From assembly GCF_008365405.1 (NCBI RefSeq), contig NZ_QOKV01000001.1, positions 248,001-312,000 of the forward strand: a DNA stretch of 64,000 nt, in the 5' to 3' direction. Below, one piece after another: positions 52,915-62,150 of this stretch. This stretch comes from Azospirillum brasilense (lineage in GTDB: Bacteria; Pseudomonadota; Alphaproteobacteria; Azospirillales; Azospirillaceae). Position numbers and translations under genes: made by a program. Below the pieces are notes generated by a model. It saw nothing but the letters and a program-made list of their open reading frames with translations. It was not told the origin of the DNA and searched no databases. How positions within the stretch are numbered: position 1 is the stretch's first letter; each line of letters opens with the position of its first letter.

Positions 52915-54270
52915 TCACAGGCCCGCGATGGTCAACCCGTCGATGCGGATGGTCGGGGCGTCCATGCCGAAGCGCAGTTCCAGGTCGCTGGCGGGCTCCA
53001 GGTTCAGGAACATCTCCTTTAGATTGCCGGCTATGGTCAGTTCGGTGACCGGATAGGCGATCTGGCCGTTCTCGATCCAATAGCCGGCGGCTCCCCGGCT
53101 GTAGTCGCCGGTCACCCCGTTGACGCCCGTGCCCATCAGTTCCGTCACATAGAAGCCGTTGGGGATCTCGGCCAGCAGCTGGTCGCGGCTCTTTGCCCCC
53201 GGGGCCATGTAGACGTTGGCCGGGGCCGGACCCGGCGGGCCGGAGGTGCCGCGCGCCGCGTGGCCGGTCGTCGACAGGCCGAGCTGGCGGGCCGAGCGCA
53301 GGTCGAGCAGCCACGTGGTCAGGTGCCCGTCCTCAATCAGGTTGCGGCGGGTGGTGGCGACGCCCTCCGCGTCGAAGGGGCGGGAGCGCAGGCCGCGCTT
53401 CACATGCGGGTCGTCGACGATGGTGATGCCGGCGGCGAAAATCCGCTGCCCCATCTTGTCCTTGAGGAAGCTGGTGCCGCGCGCGATGCTCGGCCCGCTG
53501 ATCGAGCCGGTGAGGTGGCCCAGCAGCCCGCGGGAGACGCGCGGGTCGAACACCACCGGCACCTTGCAGCTCTTGACCCGGCGCGGGTTCAGGCGGCGGA
53601 TGGCGCGCTCGCCGGCCTCGCGCCCGATCGACGCCGGATCGCGCAGGTCGGAGCCGTAGACCTTGCTGTCATAATCGTAGTCGCGCTCCATCCCCGTGCC
53701 CGTCCCGGCCAGCACCGAGGCCGAAAGCGACTGCCGCGACACCCCGTAACTGCCGGTGAAGCCGTTGGACGCGGCGATGGCGATGGTGGAGCGGCTCCAC
53801 CCCGCATCGGCGCCTTCGGAGTTGGTGACGCCCTCGATCGCCAGCGCGGCCTCCTCGGCGATGCGGGCGCGTTCGATCAACAATTCCGCCGAGGGCTCCG
53901 ACGGGTCGCACACGTCGAGGTCGGGGAGGGTGGTGTAGATCTGCTCCGGGTCGGCGAGGCCGCAGAAGGGGTCCTCCGGCACCACGCGGGCCATGGCGAC
54001 GGCGCGCTCCACCAGCTCGTCCAGCGCCTTGGCGCTGCGGTCGGTGGAGGAGACGATGGCCTGCCGCTTGCCGATGAAGACGCGCAGCCCCAGATCGCCC
54101 GACTCGGACCGCTCCAGCTTCTCCGTCTTGCCGAAACGCTGGCTCAGCGACAGGGAGGCGCTGTCGAACAGCACGGCGTCGGCGGAGTCGGCCCCGGCGC
54201 CCTTCGCCTTGCGGATCAGATCGTCCAGCAGGTTCAGAACGTCGGGCTGCGAGGTGGTCGAAACGGGCAT
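52915..54270 (-). CDS. pmbA: PmbA/TldE-family metalloprotease-associated protein
   Basis: 451 aa. LLDDLIRKAKGAGADSADAVLFDS...SLSQRFGKTEKLERSESGDLGLRVFIGKRQAIVSSTD and DLRSARQLGLSTTGHAARGTSG and MGTGVNGVTGDYSRGAAGYWIENGQIAYPV are TldE signatures. With TldD it forms a hexameric protease that processes peptides such as microcins; TldD is not in the window. GGAG precedes the ATG at 54270. Single gene. Confidence 0.95.
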   Translation of the reverse strand: MPVSTTSQPDVLNLLDDLIRKAKGAGADSADAVLFDSASLSLSQRFGKTEKLERSESGDLGLRVFIGKRQAIVSSTDRSAKALDELVERAVAMARVVPEDPFCGLADPEQIYTTLPDLDVCDPSEPSAELLIERARIAEEAALAIEGVTNSEGADAGWSRSTIAIAASNGFTGSYGVSRQSLSASVLAGTGTGMERDYDYDSKVYGSDLRDPASIGREAGERAIRRLNPRRVKSCKVPVVFDPRVSRGLLGHLTGSISGPSIARGTSFLKDKMGQRIFAAGITIVDDPHVKRGLRSRPFDAEGVATTRRNLIEDGHLTTWLLDLRSARQLGLSTTGHAARGTSGPPGPAPANVYMAPGAKSRDQLLAEIPNGFYVTELMGTGVNGVTGDYSRGAAGYWIENGQIAYPVTELTIAGNLKEMFLNLEPASDLELRFGMDAPTIRIDGLTIAGL

Positions 54271-54430
54271 TACGGTCTCCGCTAGGTCTCCGGCTTGTCT
54301 AGCAAATGGGAGCCCGGAGAAGAAGAGGAAGGGGCATATCGCCTCAGGTCCGGTCCGCCTGCCGCACAGAAGCGGCGGCGCGGAGGGCTGGAGCCCACCC
54401 GCGCCGCCGTTCGTCATGTTCGCTTCAGGG

Positions 54431-54871
54431 TCAGGCCAGCCGGCTCTGAAGGGCGCTGCGGCCGGTGGTCGGAAGCTTCAGGGCGAAGGCACCGTCGCCC
54501 AGCAGGGCCTGCACGCCGAGCAGCACCGTCCAGAACACCGGGAACTCCCAGCCGCCGCCCTGGGCCGAGAAGACCCAGCCGTTGCCGGTGTGCTGGAGCG
54601 TCGCGCCGATCAGGATCGGCAGCAGGGCCAGCGAAATCCAGCGGGTGAAGACGCCGGCCACCAGCAGCAGGCCGCCGCCGATCTCGCCGAGGATGACCAC
54701 ATAGGCGAAGAGGCCGGGATAACCGAGGCTCTCGAAGTAGCCGACCGTGCCGGCGATGCCGAAGGTGAAGACCTTCAGAATCAGGCCGTGGGCGATGAAC
54801 AGAAGGCCCAGGCTGACGCGCAGCAGGAAGGCGGCGTAGGGGGCGGTGCGGTTGTCGATGGCGGCGTTCAT
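54431..54871 (-). CDS. DoxX-family membrane protein
   Basis: 146 aa, four hydrophobic helices. LLRVSLGLLFIAHGLILKVFTFGIAGTVGYFESLGYP and GEIGGGLLLVAGVFTRWISLALLPILIGATLQHTGNGWVFSAQGGGWEFP match DoxX, small inner-membrane proteins of uncertain function (quinone- or thiosulfate-linked in a few cases). Stands alone, followed by a divergent intergenic stretch. Confidence 0.92.
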   Translation of the reverse strand: MNAAIDNRTAPYAAFLLRVSLGLLFIAHGLILKVFTFGIAGTVGYFESLGYPGLFAYVVILGEIGGGLLLVAGVFTRWISLALLPILIGATLQHTGNGWVFSAQGGGWEFPVFWTVLLGVQALLGDGAFALKLPTTGRSALQSRLA

Positions 54872-55003
54872 GGCTTGGTTTCCTTGTCTCAGCGTAGTGC
54901 CCCGCGCCGGGGCCGTTGTCGTCTGAGGCCAAGAATAGCGATGTGCGTTGATGGGATAATCTGCTTAGTTATGCACTAATTGTTGCGTGAAGGAGAACAA
55001 CCT

Positions 55004-56116
55004 TCACGCCCGGAAGGCGTTGGCCGGATCATAGCGGGAGGGCAGGGCGAACAGGTCGGCGGTCGTCCCGGCGCTGTGAAGGCGGGCCTTGGACGGGCTG
55101 TCATAGACCACCAGAAGGGCGGGCAGGGCACCGTCGCGGCGGACGCAGGCGATACCCTCCGCGTGGTCGTCGCCCTTGCCGTACGGGAGGTTCAGCAGAG
55201 GAACCAGCCGGTCGCGCGGGATGACGGTCTCGTGGGTGACCGACAGGGCGTCGGTCCAGCGCCACACGGCGACGGGACCGTCCAGATCCATGGTCGGCCC
55301 GGCCAGGATGACCAGATCCTCCCCGTCGAAGGTCAGTTCGCGGATGCCCAGCCCATCGAGATCGACGAAATGCTTGCGGACCTTCTCGCCGTTCGGCCCG
55401 ATGGGGCGCAGCCGCAGGCGTTCCTCGACCTCCGGGTGATCCTCCACCGCCAGTTCCAGGATGCAGGCCCAGCCGCGCAGCACCGGACCGCGCAGCCCCA
55501 GCCAGACCCGGTCGCCATGGGCGGCCAGCCCCTCCACGTCGAAGCCGTTCTCCTTGGCGGGGACCGCGACGAAGCGGGCCAGATGCTCGTCCTCAGCCAG
55601 CGCTTTGGTCAGCGCGTTGCCGCCCTTGCGGAACTTCAGGCAACCCGCCGTCCGCTTCCCGTCGCGGCGGACCGGGGTGAGGCGCCCGTCCGCCTCGGTG
55701 ACCAGCGGGATGCGGCCGAGCAGAAAGCGGTTGGGGTCGCAGCGCACCTCGGTCAGCCGCTCCAGCGCCGTCTCGGCGTTGTTCTCCTCGCGCTCCGGCT
55801 TCTTGCGGGCCAGCGCGTGGGAGCCGGTGACCCACAGCCAGCCGTCGGCGATGGCCATGCCCTCGATGTCCGCCTCGTCCTTGCCCGGTTCGGTCTCCGG
55901 CAGGGCAAGGAAATCCGCCAAGGAAAAGACGGCGTCCTGTCGGTAGACGGTGCCGCCCTCCTCAGCCGCCAAATGGACGACCTGAGCGCCCTCGTCCGAC
56001 GCCACGAACAGATTGCTTCCCGCCCGCTCGGCCACCGACAGGTCCCCGGCGGTTTCGCTGCCATCGCGGAAGACCAGACGGACGGTGGCGATGGGGCTGG
56101 CGATGTCGCTGGGCAT
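55004..56116 (-). CDS. DUF3616-family protein
   Basis: 370 aa, predicted beta-propeller-like and soluble. SNLFVASDEGAQVVHLAAEEGG, DIEGMAIADGWLWVTGSHALARKK, FDVEGLAAHGDRVWLGLRGPVLRG and DDHAEGIACVRRDGALPALLVVYDSPSKAR match DUF3616 proteins. No signal peptide. The family is related in sequence to SdiA-regulated and phytase-like propellers, but no activity is known. 39 bp after ubiD in the same direction. Confidence 0.87.
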   Translation of the reverse strand: MPSDIASPIATVRLVFRDGSETAGDLSVAERAGSNLFVASDEGAQVVHLAAEEGGTVYRQDAVFSLADFLALPETEPGKDEADIEGMAIADGWLWVTGSHALARKKPEREENNAETALERLTEVRCDPNRFLLGRIPLVTEADGRLTPVRRDGKRTAGCLKFRKGGNALTKALAEDEHLARFVAVPAKENGFDVEGLAAHGDRVWLGLRGPVLRGWACILELAVEDHPEVEERLRLRPIGPNGEKVRKHFVDLDGLGIRELTFDGEDLVILAGPTMDLDGPVAVWRWTDALSVTHETVIPRDRLVPLLNLPYGKGDDHAEGIACVRRDGALPALLVVYDSPSKARLHSAGTTADLFALPSRYDPANAFRA

Positions 56117-56155
56117 GGCGGACTCCTTGGCGAAAGCGGACCGTCCCTTAACGCC

Positions 56156-57667
56156 TCACTTCCAGATCGGGGTCCCGCTGCCCGGAAGACCGTAGGACGC
56201 CCATTTGCGCGACACCTCGTCGACCACGCCCTGGTCCATGCGGATCTTCTGGCCCCACTCGCGCTTGGTCTCCGGCGGCCACTTGTTGGTGGCATCCAGC
56301 CCGACCTTGCCGCCCAGGCCGGACTCGGGGCTGGCGAAATCCAGATAGTCGATGGGGGTGCCCTCGATCACCGTGATGTCGCGGGCGGGGTCCATGCGGG
56401 TGCTCATCGCCCACATCACGTCCTTCCAGTTCCGCGCGTCGATGTCGTCGTCCACGACGATCACCCATTTCGTGTACATGAACTGGCGCAGGAAGGACCA
56501 GACGCCCATCATCACGCGCTTGGCGTGGCCGGGATAGGCCTTCTTCATGCTGACCACAGCGATCCGGTAGGAGCAGCCTTCCGGCGGCAGCCAGAAATCC
56601 ACGATCTCCGGGAATTGCTGGGTCAGCAGGGGGATGAAGACCTCGTTCAGCGCCTCGCCCAGCACCGACGGCTCGTCGGGCGGGCGGCCGGTGAAGGTGG
56701 ACAGGTAGATCGGGTTGCGCCGCATGGTCATCGCCGTGACGGTGAAGACCGGGAAGGGCTCGACCGAGTTGTAATAGCCGGTGTGGTCGCCGTAGGGCCC
56801 CTCGTCGGCGTATTCGTCCAGGCTGACATGGCCTTCCAGGATGATCTCGGCCTGGGCGGGCACCTTCAGCGGCACCGTCTTGCAATCCACCAGCTCGACC
56901 TTCTTGCCGCGCAGCAGGCCGGCGAACTGGTATTCCGACAGCGTGTCCGGAACCGGCGTGACGGCGGCCAGAATGGTGCCGGGATCGGCGCCGAGGACCA
57001 CCGCGCAGGGCAGCGGCTCGCGCTTTCCGCTCGCCTGCCAACGGTGATGGTGCTGCGCGCCACCGCGGTGCTTCAGCCAGCGCATGATCGTCTTGTTCTT
57101 CCCCAACACCTGCATCCGGTAGATGCCGAGGTTGAAGTCGTCCTCGCGTTTGCCGGTCGGTCCCTTGGTGACGACCAGCGGCCAGGTGATCAGCGGCGCC
57201 GGCTCGCCCGGCCAGCAGCTCTGCACCGGCAGGCGGCCGAGGTCGATCTGGTCGCCGGTCAGCACCACCTCCTGGCAGGGGGCGGAGCCGACGGTCTTCG
57301 GCTTCATCGACAGCACAGTCTTGGCGAGCGGGATCAGCTCCATCGCCTCGCGGAAGCCGCCCGGCGGCTCCGGCTGCTTCAGGAAGGCCAGCGTCTCGCC
57401 GACGCCGCGCAGTTCGTGCGGCTCGCGGTCCATGCCCCAGGCGACGCGCTCCACCGTGCCGAACAGGTTGACCAGCACCGGCATCTCCGAGCGGGTGCCG
57501 TCGGCCTTGATGACGTTCTCGAACAGCACCGCCGGGCCGCCTTCGGCGAGCAGGCGGGTCTGGATCTCGGTCATCTCCAGCGCCGTGGACACCGGCTCCC
57601 GGACCACCACCAGCCGTCCGGCCTTCTCCAGCCGGTCGATGAAGTCGCGCAACGAGGTGTAGGGCAT
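56156..57667 (-). CDS. ubiD: UbiD-family decarboxylase
   Basis: 503 aa. [57 protein letters not shown], and [57 protein letters not shown] are UbiD motifs; prenylated-FMN binding residues are present. It decarboxylates octaprenyl-4-hydroxybenzoate in ubiquinone synthesis. Its partner ubiX is not in the window. UbiA lies 5 kb away. Confidence 0.95.
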   Translation of the reverse strand: MPYTSLRDFIDRLEKAGRLVVVREPVSTALEMTEIQTRLLAEGGPAVLFENVIKADGTRSEMPVLVNLFGTVERVAWGMDREPHELRGVGETLAFLKQPEPPGGFREAMELIPLAKTVLSMKPKTVGSAPCQEVVLTGDQIDLGRLPVQSCWPGEPAPLITWPLVVTKGPTGKREDDFNLGIYRMQVLGKNKTIMRWLKHRGGAQHHHRWQASGKREPLPCAVVLGADPGTILAAVTPVPDTLSEYQFAGLLRGKKVELVDCKTVPLKVPAQAEIILEGHVSLDEYADEGPYGDHTGYYNSVEPFPVFTVTAMTMRRNPIYLSTFTGRPPDEPSVLGEALNEVFIPLLTQQFPEIVDFWLPPEGCSYRIAVVSMKKAYPGHAKRVMMGVWSFLRQFMYTKWVIVVDDDIDARNWKDVMWAMSTRMDPARDITVIEGTPIDYLDFASPESGLGGKVGLDATNKWPPETKREWGQKIRMDQGVVDEVSRKWASYGLPGSGTPIWK

Positions 57668-57749
57668 GGTCGAAGGTCCATTCGGGTGCGATGGGGTCGG
57701 ATCGGGAGAGGGCGCTTAGCATCGGCCTGGAGGGCGCCGCGTCAAGGGG

Positions 57750-58670
57750 GATGCTATACGTATTTTATAACAACTGATTGGATGCTGCAGAAGCGAGGTT
57801 GTTGTTTGGCGACGTGCAGTGTATATCTATTCCGATATTCAACTTTCCCTGGGTATTGTGCTCAGTTGGGCTTTTTTGGAATGCGGAGGCTTTTGTGACT
57901 AGTAAAAAAGAGGACTGGAAAAGCCAAACCGCGGCATTGATGGTTGATGTTCTTGGGCCGCCATTGAAGGAAATATCTTGCTTGCTGACTGATAGTTTAT
58001 CTTATTACAGAGCTAGAAATTTATCAAAAATAATGAAAAAAACAAAATCTATTGTTAAGGACTCAAAAATTGAAAATGAGAAAATTTCTCTAAAAAATGT
58101 TATACAGATACTTGAGGGTGCTTCTTTAGAAGATAGCGAGGACTTGCAGGATAAGTGGGCTTGCTTGCTGGCAACCTCATGCTTTTCTAGTGAAGTCCAT
58201 CCAAGTTACAGTCAGATACTTAAGGGTTTGACTTCTGCAGAGGTCAAAATTCTTGACGGCCTGTTCGATGGCTTTGATGAGCAAAAGGAATCCTCGTTAT
58301 TTTGCGAGGGGCCTTACGACGCTTTTCAGGGTCCTATATTGGATCCATATTATATCTGGGATAATATTACGGAGAAATATCCGGATATAGATAAGGCGGG
58401 GAAGTATGGAAAAGATCTAAGCTATTTCGAAAGCTGTTTGGACAACTTATTCAGAGCGGGATTGATAAACTTGATGCCAGCGGCTGTGCCTTATGATGAT
58501 GATTTGCTTAGATCCTATAGAGGGCCGGCAATAAATAATAGAAATTACAATAATGCAACGATGACGCATCTCGGGATTGGATTTGTTCTAGCTTGTAGAG
58601 GCGCGGTGCGTTGAGATTACTTATGTGGAGTAAAGTGCTTTCCAAAGATCATATGATTGTTCTGAGGGCG
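57750..58670. mobile_element. AT-rich insertion carrying an Abi-alpha gene
   Basis: From about 57750 to 58670 the sequence drops to roughly 38-40% GC against the 68% background, with sharp edges at the starts of flanking ubiD and the HEAT-repeat gene. It holds one complete gene. No integrase, transposase, tRNA or terminal repeat is visible, so the mechanism is unknown; it looks like a horizontally acquired cargo gene. Confidence 0.6.
57895..58614 (+). CDS. Abi-alpha (DUF4393) family protein, candidate abortive-infection gene
   Basis: 239 aa, low GC and codon use unlike neighbours. Features of DUF4393/Abi_alpha: VDVLGPPLKEISCLLTDSLSYYRARNL, ENEKISLKNVIQILEGASLEDSEDLQDKWACLLA (residues 61-93), VHPSYSQILKGLTSAEVKILDGLF (101-124), CLDNLFRAGLINL and ATMTHLGIGFVLAC. 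Homologues are annotated as phage-infection-abortive proteins. The GTG at 57895 follows GGAGG by 5 nt, which decides the start; an in-frame TTG at 57778 is longer. Convergent with the HEAT-repeat gene, 34 bp apart. Mechanism unknown. Confidence 0.82.
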   Translation: MTSKKEDWKSQTAALMVDVLGPPLKEISCLLTDSLSYYRARNLSKIMKKTKSIVKDSKIENEKISLKNVIQILEGASLEDSEDLQDKWACLLATSCFSSEVHPSYSQILKGLTSAEVKILDGLFDGFDEQKESSLFCEGPYDAFQGPILDPYYIWDNITEKYPDIDKAGKYGKDLSYFESCLDNLFRAGLINLMPAAVPYDDDLLRSYRGPAINNRNYNNATMTHLGIGFVLACRGAVR

Positions 58671-59422
58671 CGGCGGACGATGCGGCGGGTGGCGTCCTGG
58701 TTTGGACTGTCCGTTTCCCAGCGGGCGCACAGCGCCTGCACCCAGCCGGGCTGGCTTTTCGCCGCGTCGTTCAGCCAGTTGGCGACCGAATCCTGGACAT
58801 AGCGCGCGCCGTCCGCCCGCAGCGGGTCGAGCACCGGCAGGCCGCGCGCCGGGTCGGTCTTCAGCGCGCCGATGTGGCCGCACCAGACGCCGCGGGGGCG
58901 CGTGGCCTCGCTGGCAAAGCGGCGCAGCCGCTCCGACGGCTCGGCGGTCCAGGGGACGAGGAGGTCCAGCGCCTCGTCGATGGCGGCGGCGATGTGGGGG
59001 CGCAAGGCCAGCCACGCCCATTCGCGCACGCCGAAATGCGGGTCGTCGGCCAGCGGGCGGACGCGCTCCAGCCGTTCCGCCAGCGTCAGGCCGGGGGCCG
59101 CCGCCAGCGCGTAGCAGGCCCAGCCGCGCACCGTGTCGGAGGGGTGGGCGGCCAGCCGCTCCACGGCCCCGAGGCCCAGGCGCTCGACGGCCGCGCTCCC
59201 CGCCGCCGCCATGCGCCGGGTCACGCCGTCCTTCGGGTCGAAGGACACGGCACCAGCGGCCTCCGGAACGGCGGCGGCCAGCAGGGCGGCGAAGTCGATG
59301 GCGAGCGATTCGGCCAGCGTGGCGGTCTCGCGCCGGCCCGCGTTCAGGTCGGCCAGCACGTCCGGCGGGATGTCGGCCATGCGGCTGGCGCCCTTGCGCG
59401 GCGCGGTCGCGGTGACGGTCAT
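58649..59422 (-). CDS. DNA alkylation repair-like HEAT-repeat protein
   Basis: 257 aa, alpha-helical repeats. RLRRFASEATRPRGVW...LPVLDPLRADGARYVQDSVANWLNDAAKSQPGWVQALCARW resembles the AlkC/AlkD-type HEAT-like DNA glycosylase family (R.RPRLPWG..., SVANNLNDIAKDHP). Catalytic acidic residues cannot be assigned with confidence. Cytosolic. A METTL20-like gene precedes it by 3 bp on the same strand. Confidence 0.8.
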   Translation of the reverse strand: MTVTATAPRKGASRMADIPPDVLADLNAGRRETATLAESLAIDFAALLAAAVPEAAGAVSFDPKDGVTRRMAAAGSAAVERLGLGAVERLAAHPSDTVRGWACYALAAAPGLTLAERLERVRPLADDPHFGVREWAWLALRPHIAAAIDEALDLLVPWTAEPSERLRRFASEATRPRGVWCGHIGALKTDPARGLPVLDPLRADGARYVQDSVANWLNDAAKSQPGWVQALCARWETDSPNQDATRRIVRRALRTII

Positions 59423-59425
59423 GGT

Positions 59426-60085
59426 TTAGGCCTCCGGCAGCAGGTGCCAGATCACCGTCTCGCGCATCTCGCGGTCCTCCAGTTCCAGGGAGGTCGGGAC
59501 GCTGTACTGCGCGACCCGCTCGATTCCGCTGGTCGGGACATAGGCGCGGCCCGGATCGCCCAGCAGGACCAGCGTGCCGGTTGCGGCGATTGCGCGCAGC
59601 CAAGTGGTCACCCGGTCGGCCATCGGCTTCTCGTAGCAGACGTCGCCCGCCAGAACGACGTCGATGCCGGGCAGGGGGCGGTCCACCAGATCGGCGCTGA
59701 CCGCCTTCACGTCGACTCCGTTGGATTCGGCGTTCAGGGCGATGGCGGACAGGGCGAAGCGGTCGATGTCGCAGGACTGGACGCGCGCCGCCCCGGCCAT
59801 CATCGCGGCGATGCCGACCAGCCCGGTGCCGGCGGCGAAATCCAGCACCGACTTGCCCGCCACCAGCTCCGGCCGGTCGAGGACGAGCCGCGCCACCGCC
59901 TGACCGCCCGGCCAAGCAAAGGCCCAATAGGGCGGCGGTACATTGGACTCTTTCAAAGAATCCTCCGTAGCCTCCCACAGCGGCGTGATTTCCGTCGCCA
60001 GATGCAGCGCGATTTCGGGCAGCAAAGGAGTCCGCGTTACGACCGTGTTGGAGCGGATGAAGTCGATTTGAGAAAAGTTGTTCAT
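59426..60085 (-). CDS. METTL20/ETFBKMT-like class I SAM methyltransferase
   Basis: 219 aa. LLPEIALHLATEITPLWEATEDSLKESNVPPPYWAFAWPGGQAVARLVLD and LDFAAGTGLVGIAAMMAGAARVQSCDID and VVLAGDVCYEKPMADRVTTWL match the lysine methyltransferase group that in mitochondria and Agrobacterium methylates the electron-transfer flavoprotein beta subunit. ATG at 60085. Target in this organism is inferred. Immediately upstream of the HEAT-repeat gene. Confidence 0.87.
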   Translation of the reverse strand: MNNFSQIDFIRSNTVVTRTPLLPEIALHLATEITPLWEATEDSLKESNVPPPYWAFAWPGGQAVARLVLDRPELVAGKSVLDFAAGTGLVGIAAMMAGAARVQSCDIDRFALSAIALNAESNGVDVKAVSADLVDRPLPGIDVVLAGDVCYEKPMADRVTTWLRAIAATGTLVLLGDPGRAYVPTSGIERVAQYSVPTSLELEDREMRETVIWHLLPEA

Positions 60086-60226
60086 AACTGGACTCTCATC
60101 GGAGCTGCGCGGGGGTGGATGATCTATCCACAACCGGTTTTGGTTACATAATTCAAACGGAGTAGACACACCTGCTGTCCCGTGTTACCCGTTCGAAAGG
60201 AGAAAAACAAAGGTCATGGGGTCGAT

Positions 60227-61066
60227 ATGCGGTCGAAAGGGATTGCACTCTGCGCTTCGTTCGCGGCGTTCATCGCTCTCAGCCCGTTCACCATATCCCA
60301 AGCCCAGGCCCAGGACGGGGATTGCGTCCGCACGGTGCGCTCCATATCCGATTTCGACATCCGGGGCGATGCCTGGACGTGGTGGAACACCGCCGCCAAT
60401 CAACAATATGAGCGCGACCAGCGCCCGACGCTCGGCTCCGTCCTCGTCTTCAAGCGGTCGCAGCGGCTGGGCCGTGGCCACGTCTCCCTGGTCAGCCACA
60501 TCGTCGACCGCCGCACCATCGAGGTCGATCACTCCTGGCTCGACGGCCGTGGCCTGCGCCGCAACATGCGCGTGGTCGACGTGTCGCCGCGCAACGACTG
60601 GTCGGCCGTCCGCGTCTGGCACGAGCCGTCGGACCAGCTCGGCCTGCGTGTCTACACCACCTACGGCTTCATCCTGCCGGAGGGTGAGGAGGCGGAGATC
60701 CGTCAGGCCGACTCCCGGGGTGCCGGCATCGGCAGCACCTTCGCCGTGGCCCCGCAGGGCCGCGCCACGCCCAAGCCCGCCGCCGTGCCGCGCCTGATGG
60801 AAGCCTCCCTGAAGGGCCATGCCGTCGCCGTTCCGGGCCGCAAGCCGCAGGTGCTGACCGCATCCCTCACCCTCTCCGGCAAGGGCGCCGCCGCGAAGAC
60901 GGTTCCGCCGGTGCTGGCCGCCGCCGTGCTGCCGGCCCGCAAGCCGACCCAGCCGGCCGCGCAGAAGGGCGTCGAGATGGTGGCCTCCACCGAGGGCATC
61001 CGCGTGGTTCTGCCGCCGCGCAAGCCGGGCTCCGGCGACAGCACCGTCGCCGAGCTGACGCGCTAA
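60227..61066 (+). CDS. Secreted CHAP-domain protein, putative peptidoglycan amidase
   Basis: 279 aa. Signal peptide (GIALCASFAAFIALSPFTISQAQA), CHAP domain with GDCV (Cys33) and GRGHVSLVSHI (His85), the Cys-His pair of NlpC/P60-like amidohydrolases, then a proline/lysine-rich C-terminal half with repeated LPARKP/LPPRKP motifs (VLPARKPTQP, VLPPRKPGSG) that may bind the cell wall. Divergent from METTL20. Periplasmic cell-wall remodelling is inferred. Confidence 0.82.
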   Translation: MRSKGIALCASFAAFIALSPFTISQAQAQDGDCVRTVRSISDFDIRGDAWTWWNTAANQQYERDQRPTLGSVLVFKRSQRLGRGHVSLVSHIVDRRTIEVDHSWLDGRGLRRNMRVVDVSPRNDWSAVRVWHEPSDQLGLRVYTTYGFILPEGEEAEIRQADSRGAGIGSTFAVAPQGRATPKPAAVPRLMEASLKGHAVAVPGRKPQVLTASLTLSGKGAAAKTVPPVLAAAVLPARKPTQPAAQKGVEMVASTEGIRVVLPPRKPGSGDSTVAELTR

Positions 61067-61089
61067 GCTCCCTCCAAGTCCCCGGCCGC

Positions 61090-62016
61090 CTAGATCTTTC
61101 CGGCCAGGAAGGCGGCCAGCACCAGCCAGCCGAACCAGCGGTTCGACTTGAACGTCTTCAGGCAATCCGTCTGATCGTCGGGGTTCCAGGTCGCCACCTG
61201 CCAGGACAGTTGCAGCGCGGCCAGCGAGAGCAGCGGCAGGAACAGCCCGCCCAGCCCGGCCAGACGCCCGGCAATGCCGATCCCCACGAAGGTCAGCGTG
61301 TAGAAGCCGTAGATCCAGATCTTGCTCTGGTCGCCCAGCCGCAGGGCGGTGGACTTCACGCCGATTCGCGCGTCGTCCTCCTTGTCCTGGTGGGCATAGA
61401 TGGTGTCGTAGCCCAGCGTCCAGACGATTCCCGCGGCGTAGAGCGCCAGCGCGGGCCATTCCAACTCGCCGCGCACCGCGGTCCAGCCCATCAGGGCGCC
61501 CCAGTTGAAGGTCAGCCCCAGGAAGGCCTGCGGCCACCAGGTGATGCGCTTCATCAGCGGGTAGGTGAAGACCAGCACCAGCGACAGCACGCCCAGCCCG
61601 ATGGTGAGCGGGTTGAACTGCACCAGCACCGCCAGCCCGATCAGAAGCTGGACGGCGAGGAAGGCCAGCGCCTGTTTCACCGACACCTGCCCGGAGGGGA
61701 TCGGCCGCGTCCGCGTGCGCTCCACCATCGCGTCGAAGTCGCGGTCGAGGATGTCGTTCACCGTGCAGCCGGCCCCGCGCATGACCACGGCGCCGATTGC
61801 GAACAGCGCCATCAGCCAAAGGTCGGGCAGCGGCCCGGCGCCGGCCAGCGCGATGCTCCACCAGCCGGGAAACAGCAGCAGCCACGTGCCGATGGGCCGG
61901 TCCAGCCGCGCCAGCCGCAGATAGGGCCGGACCGCCGCCGGGGCGAAGCGGTCGATCCAGTCGCCGCGCCGGATGTCGGTGAAGTCGCCGGGAGCGGGGG
62001 AGGCGGGGCTGGTCAT
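61090..62016 (-). CDS. ubiA: 4-hydroxybenzoate octaprenyltransferase
   Basis: 308 aa, about eight transmembrane helices. Prenyl-diphosphate binding motif NDILDRDFDAMVERTRTRPIPSG and second Asp-rich loop GYDTIYAHQDKEDDARIGVKSTAL are UbiA hallmarks. It joins the polyprenyl chain to 4-hydroxybenzoate at the inner membrane. ATG at 62016; a longer frame from 62082 is less likely. Divergent from rsmE. Confidence 0.95.
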   Translation of the reverse strand: MTSPASPAPGDFTDIRRGDWIDRFAPAAVRPYLRLARLDRPIGTWLLLFPGWWSIALAGAGPLPDLWLMALFAIGAVVMRGAGCTVNDILDRDFDAMVERTRTRPIPSGQVSVKQALAFLAVQLLIGLAVLVQFNPLTIGLGVLSLVLVFTYPLMKRITWWPQAFLGLTFNWGALMGWTAVRGELEWPALALYAAGIVWTLGYDTIYAHQDKEDDARIGVKSTALRLGDQSKIWIYGFYTLTFVGIGIAGRLAGLGGLFLPLLSLAALQLSWQVATWNPDDQTDCLKTFKSNRWFGWLVLAAFLAGKI

Positions 62017-62092
62017 GGCGGACTCGGGAAAAGAAGTGCAAGAAGCCGGGGGCAAGGTAGCGGCGGGGGCGGGTCCCCGCAAGGCTGGGCCG

Positions 62093-62121
62093 TTTCCGCC
62101 CCGGAGCGTTATCGCTATAGT
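62093..62121 (+). promoter_or_regulatory. Candidate rsmE promoter
   Basis: TTTCCG (62093-62098) and TATAGT (62116-62121) are spaced by 17 bp, 29 bp before the rsmE ATG. The -35 box is weak but the spacing is ideal. Confidence 0.45.
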
Positions 62122-62150
62122 CGGCGCCGCACACCGGAGACCTTTGCGCC

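Noticed and set aside
51000..53000. Possible CRISPR or tandem-repeat array
   Set aside because: No regularly spaced direct repeats of 24-40 bp exist here or elsewhere in the window.
54980..57898. A 972-codon rightward open frame antisense to DUF3616 and ubiD
   Set aside because: High GC makes long antisense frames common. It has no domain, is low-complexity in Arg/Gly/His, and lies on top of two clear genes on the other strand.
57668..58670. Insertion-sequence ends flanking the AT-rich island
   Set aside because: I found no terminal inverted repeats, target-site duplication or transposase fragment at the edges.
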